A DNA stretch of 64,000 nucleotides. Origin: Gliomastix tumulicola. Its lineage: Eukaryota > Ascomycota > Sordariomycetes > Hypocreales > Bionectriaceae. Location: assembly GCA_001599755.1 (NCBI GenBank), contig BCHX01000005.1, positions 2,972,409 to 3,036,408 of the forward strand, written 5' to 3'. Every line of letters begins with the position of its first letter. Positions within the stretch are counted from its first letter, which is position 1. Below are positions 60,889-64,000 of this stretch, piece after piece. The notes under the pieces are model-generated. The model saw only the letters and a list, made by a program, of their open reading frames with translations, ran no database searches and was not told where the DNA came from. Both the position numbers and the translations under genes were made by a program.

Positions 60889-62310
60889 TGAGGTGTGTGT
60901 GTGTGTGACGCGGGGAATGGGAGGCATCAATCGGTGCTACACCACCTCGGCAAGGGGATGTTTTCTGGAGTGTTTCAACCACAGGCGCTTTGGATACGGT
61001 AATGGAAGGTGACTTTGTTGTTTTGACTATGGAGGTTTGCATATTGACGATCCTGCGTGGTCGTCTAGACAGTTTTGAGACTGATGTTAACGACTTGCAT
61101 GCATGTTGAATACCCAAGACAGTTGAGCTACAAATACATATACATAGTGTACCTACGGACGAGGGTGTGTTTGATTGCTGCGTGTGATAGCTGGTGTGTT
61201 TCATGGTGATGTTCATTCTGTGTTTGATGAGACACGTGGATAATTAGGCGATGGTCTGTGATTCATCGGCCAGTCTGTCTCGCCTTAAAATTGTACGGTT
61301 ATGGTGCCCTGCCTTGGCCTGAGGTAATACACAATCGCGATATGGAGCGCTGAGATGAGATTGCCCATCAAGAGGCCAACCACCAGGGATATTCGGTAAA
61401 GGCCGAGGGGACTAAGCGGTGGAACGTAGCTCAGGCGAGGGCAGTCAAAAATCCTACTGGCACGGCCCATAGCCTCGAGCAATTCCATGTTTCCTTGATT
61501 CTCTGGCATTTGCATGTGAATCACAGCTGCCAGTCCAGGGTACGTTTCCCTGAATTTTCCTTTTGCAACAATCGAAATCTTCTGACTAACGCGGCTTAGA
61601 AGGTCTCGGGCCCACTCACAAAATTTAGTGGATCCTTCCTGCGCGGTGATGGTGGTGATATGAGCGGGGCAGATAAGCGTCGCCCCGGCAACGACGCAAC
61701 GTAAACAAAACTCCCACCTCCAATCCTCAACTCCTCCCTTCCCCTGCCCGGCGCTTGTCGCATGTTCGAGACCTCGCCATTGGACCGATCGGCGGACCCT
61801 GAGACCTTTCTTGCCTTGATTTTGCGAACCGCGCCCCGGGTTCCGAGAAGGGTACGTTGCAACTATTGGTTTGGATTTACTCCCCTCCCCCCCCCTTTGG
61901 CCTGCATGTGCATGCATGCATGCATGTTTGGGTTGTTTCCTTGCTTTTTCTTTTTTGCTGCGGGCGGTGAAATTCGTAAGCTCGACTTGGGCCTCTGATC
62001 AAGTGGCCTCTGGCGGGGCCCCCCTGCTCTCTTGCTTCCTCTTTCTTTCTCTTCCCTATCTTCTGGCTTGCTCATCCTATTCGCCCAGATTTCACGAGAA
62101 TACGAACAACGCATACCTGCATACGAGCAAAGAAAGTACGACATACGCAACGGCAGAGAGAGAGAGAGAGAGAGAGGGCGACGAATCATGATCTGCCACT
62201 AGGCAATAGGTACCTACCTGGTGAGCCCTGCCTACACGAACCCCCCCCCAGTGTGGGGAAAACAGAGAAACGAGTCGAACACTACGAGGAGCAACACCCC
62301 TTCCCACACG
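60889..62310. other. Intergenic region, 1.4 kb
   Basis: Holds a (GT)n run at 60893-60907, TGCA repeats at about 61903-61926 and an (AG)11 run at 62155-62176. A 210-codon minus-strand ORF (61285-61917) ends with a hydrophobic segment but has no recognised domain, and I do not call it a gene. The 62000-62310 part is the 5' region of the kelch gene. Confidence 0.5.
62155..62176. repeat. (AG)n microsatellite
   Basis: Eleven AG units in the presumed 5' UTR or promoter of the kelch-type gene. Confidence 0.9.
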
Positions 62311-64000
62311 ATGACGATGACGATGACGATCCGGGGTGGTTTCCTGGCAGCGATTGTTGCTGTTGGGGTTGTGCGCGCGCAGACGCTGCCGTACACGCCG
62401 ACGCAGATTCTCCCGCCGGCGTGCTTCGATGCGTCCAAGTGCGATGGCGCAGACGTCGCGTACATCCTCGACGGGCGGCGGCTGCTGCGCTTCCCGCTGG
62501 CGAGCGGCGAGGCCGTGACGACGAAGACGCAGTTCGAGGTCGTCGCCGAGACGATGCCGTTCTTCGACGGCGCGGATACGGACGGGGTGACGTACAGCGC
62601 TGCGCGGGAGGCGGACGGGAGTCTGGTGGTGCACGCGGGGGATTGCAGCGTGGAGGGGAGCGGTGGTGTGTGGCGGTATTCGGACGACGGCGACGGCTGG
62701 GAGAAGAAGATGGACATCACGGCCGAGGGCGGAACAACGACCGTTCGCGCACCGTATTTCCTCGGCGCCTCCCTGGCGTACTCGTCGACACTCGCGCCCG
62801 AGATGATCCGTCCCAGCGTCTACACCTATGGGGGGATGTGTCCTTCCTCCCCGCCGTCGACCGACAACGCCGCGAACTGGCAGGCAGAGGCCAACTATAC
62901 TAGAAGCATGCTGGCCCTGACCCCGACCGACGGGAACACCTCCTCCTCTTCCTCCTCCTCCTCGGCGCAGAGCAAGGACAAGAAGTACATGGGCTCTGTC
63001 GCCTCGACGTCCGGACCGAGAACACCGATGGCGGGCTTCAGCACCACGGCACTGACGCCGAGCATGACCAATAGAAGCGGTGATGTGACGCAGCAGGCGA
63101 GCTGGGTGCTGCTCGGCGGACACACGCAGAGCGCATTTATCAACATGAGCGCCGCCGTCGTCTGGAATCTTCCCGCCGAGTCCTGGACGTTTGTCGACGT
63201 GCAGAGTCCCGGGAACACGGCAAACGTGTCCCCGCGGTCCGGACACACGGCGGTGCTGAGCGAGGACGGGCTGAGTGTCGCGGTGGTCGGCGGATGGGTT
63301 GGAGATGTTGGCACGCCCGCCGATCCGCAGGTTGTCGTGCTGAGGATGAGCGAGGCGTACAGCGGGTGGAAGTGGGATGTGCCCGACAAGCAGATTCCCA
63401 GTATCAGCGGTCTGTACGGGCACGGCTCGGCGCTGCTTCCCGGGAATGTGGTGGTTGTGTATGGAGGAAGGGAGATCAAGGGCGACGGCGAGCTGAGGAG
63501 TCGGCAACAGAATGCTGACGGGTCGTCGTTGCGCTTCTTGAATCTCGACGACATGTCCTGGAGTTCGAGTTATACGAGCCCGGCTGGGAACAAAGAAGGA
63601 GATGCACCCGATCGCGACTCCAACGCCGCGGACCCGAAGCGCCTCGGACTCGGACTCGGTCTTGGGCTTGGACTCGGTCTGCTTGTTCTTATATCAGGTG
63701 TCCTCCTGTGCTTCTGGTCCCGTAGGCAGAAGAAGAAGCGAGCCTCCCGAGACGCCGCTGTGGCTGCGCTCGTCCAGGACTCCAACCAGTTCATCCACGA
63801 TGGCGACGACGACATCCACCATCGAGGCGACATGAGCGAACGCGACGACTCTGACTTCTTCTCGACCTGGGGCAGAGGCTGGTACTCCGGAAACGACGCA
63901 TACGGCCAGGATATGCAGCAGCAGCAGCGATCCCTCGGATACGAGAGTCTACGCGGCGGCAGAGGCCAACAGCCGTCGTTTGGTGTGATACGGAAGCCTA
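62311..64000 (+). CDS. Kelch-type beta-propeller, single-pass membrane protein (3' partial)
   Basis: An open frame from the ATG at 62311 to the window end: 563 codons so far, no stop reached, no intron needed. Residues 1-24 form a signal peptide (GGFLAAIVAVGVVRAQ). The ectodomain has kelch-like features, with paired glycines and following aromatic residues: YTYGGM, WVLLGGHTQ, PRSGHTAVL, VAVVGGWVGD and VVVYGGREI. It also has several N-glycosylation sites and a poly-Ser stretch. A Gly-Leu-alternating membrane helix (about residues 445-468, ending LISGVLLCFW) is followed by a basic stop-transfer segment (RRQKKKR) and an acidic, Gln-rich cytosolic tail. Such proteins are widespread in filamentous fungi and of unclear function. 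Start choice: three ATGs lie in frame at 62311, 62317 and 62323, and any of them preserves the signal peptide. Confidence 0.8.
   Translation, partial: MTMTMTIRGGFLAAIVAVGVVRAQTLPYTPTQILPPACFDASKCDGADVAYILDGRRLLRFPLASGEAVTTKTQFEVVAETMPFFDGADTDGVTYSAAREADGSLVVHAGDCSVEGSGGVWRYSDDGDGWEKKMDITAEGGTTTVRAPYFLGASLAYSSTLAPEMIRPSVYTYGGMCPSSPPSTDNAANWQAEANYTRSMLALTPTDGNTSSSSSSSSAQSKDKKYMGSVASTSGPRTPMAGFSTTALTPSMTNRSGDVTQQASWVLLGGHTQSAFINMSAAVVWNLPAESWTFVDVQSPGNTANVSPRSGHTAVLSEDGLSVAVVGGWVGDVGTPADPQVVVLRMSEAYSGWKWDVPDKQIPSISGLYGHGSALLPGNVVVVYGGREIKGDGELRSRQQNADGSSLRFLNLDDMSWSSSYTSPAGNKEGDAPDRDSNAADPKRLGLGLGLGLGLGLLVLISGVLLCFWSRRQKKKRASRDAAVAALVQDSNQFIHDGDDDIHHRGDMSERDDSDFFSTWGRGWYSGNDAYGQDMQQQQRSLGYESLRGGRGQQPSFGVIRKP

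Noticed and set aside
61285..61917. 210-codon minus-strand ORF with a C-terminal hydrophobic segment
   Set aside because: No recognisable domain, a low-complexity N-terminal half and location in a repeat-containing intergenic region; kept only as a remote possibility.
62092..63507. 471-codon minus-strand ORF and the 219-codon ORF at 62895-63554
   Set aside because: They lie antisense to the kelch-type gene, whose plus-strand frame has a signal peptide, kelch motifs and a membrane helix; the minus frames are Arg/His-rich and unlike a protein.

Overview
The window looks like the genome of a filamentous ascomycete (Pezizomycotina; Sordariomycetes is plausible but cannot be proved from the sequence). 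The grounds are short introns of 49-78 bp with GTRNGT donors, CTAAC-like branch points and YAG acceptors, together with fungal-specific families: an NRPS with a terminal CT domain, a DMATS prenyltransferase, HET, a NACHT-WD40 NLR, RTA1, a CBM1 module and Csc1/DUF221. No tRNA, rRNA, CRISPR array or intact transposon was seen.

Layout. 1-6.1 kb: a GPI-anchored purple acid phosphatase, a 1.8 kb gene-poor spacer, and a large trypsin-like peptidase. 6.4-13.7 kb: a NACHT-WD40 NLR-type receptor (one intron) and a HET-domain protein (two introns). Together with the peptidase these form a small self/non-self-recognition neighbourhood. 14.1-40.5 kb: one enormous minus-strand NRPS gene. Four long ORFs join through three short phase-0 introns into one protein of about 8,740 residues with six modules: pC-A1-T1 / C2-A2-T2-E / C3-pC-A3-T3-E / C4-pC-A4-T4-E / C5-pC-A5-T5 / C6-A6-T6-CT. 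41.0-44.4 kb: a divergently transcribed aldo-keto reductase (five exons) and a DMATS-type aromatic prenyltransferase, the likely tailoring enzymes. 45-50 kb: an F-box-like protein, an unrecognised 250-residue protein and an RTA1-family membrane protein. 52.5-55.4 kb: a CE1 acetylxylan esterase with a C-terminal CBM1 spread over tiny exons, and a hypothetical protein. 58.0-64 kb: a Csc1/DUF221 membrane channel and a kelch-type single-pass membrane protein cut off by the window end.

How they work together. The NRPS should build a hexapeptide with D configuration at residues 2, 3 and 4 and release it as a macrocycle through the CT domain. The fifth adenylation domain has Asn where amino-acid-activating domains carry Asp (position 235 of PheA), so residue 5 may not be an ordinary alpha-amino acid. 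The prenyltransferase suggests that an aromatic residue or a precursor is prenylated; the reductase could act on a precursor or on the product. The strongest candidate for an undescribed system is therefore this prenylated cyclic hexapeptide (or depsipeptide) pathway. The flanking genes look like general housekeeping, plant-biomass or allorecognition functions.
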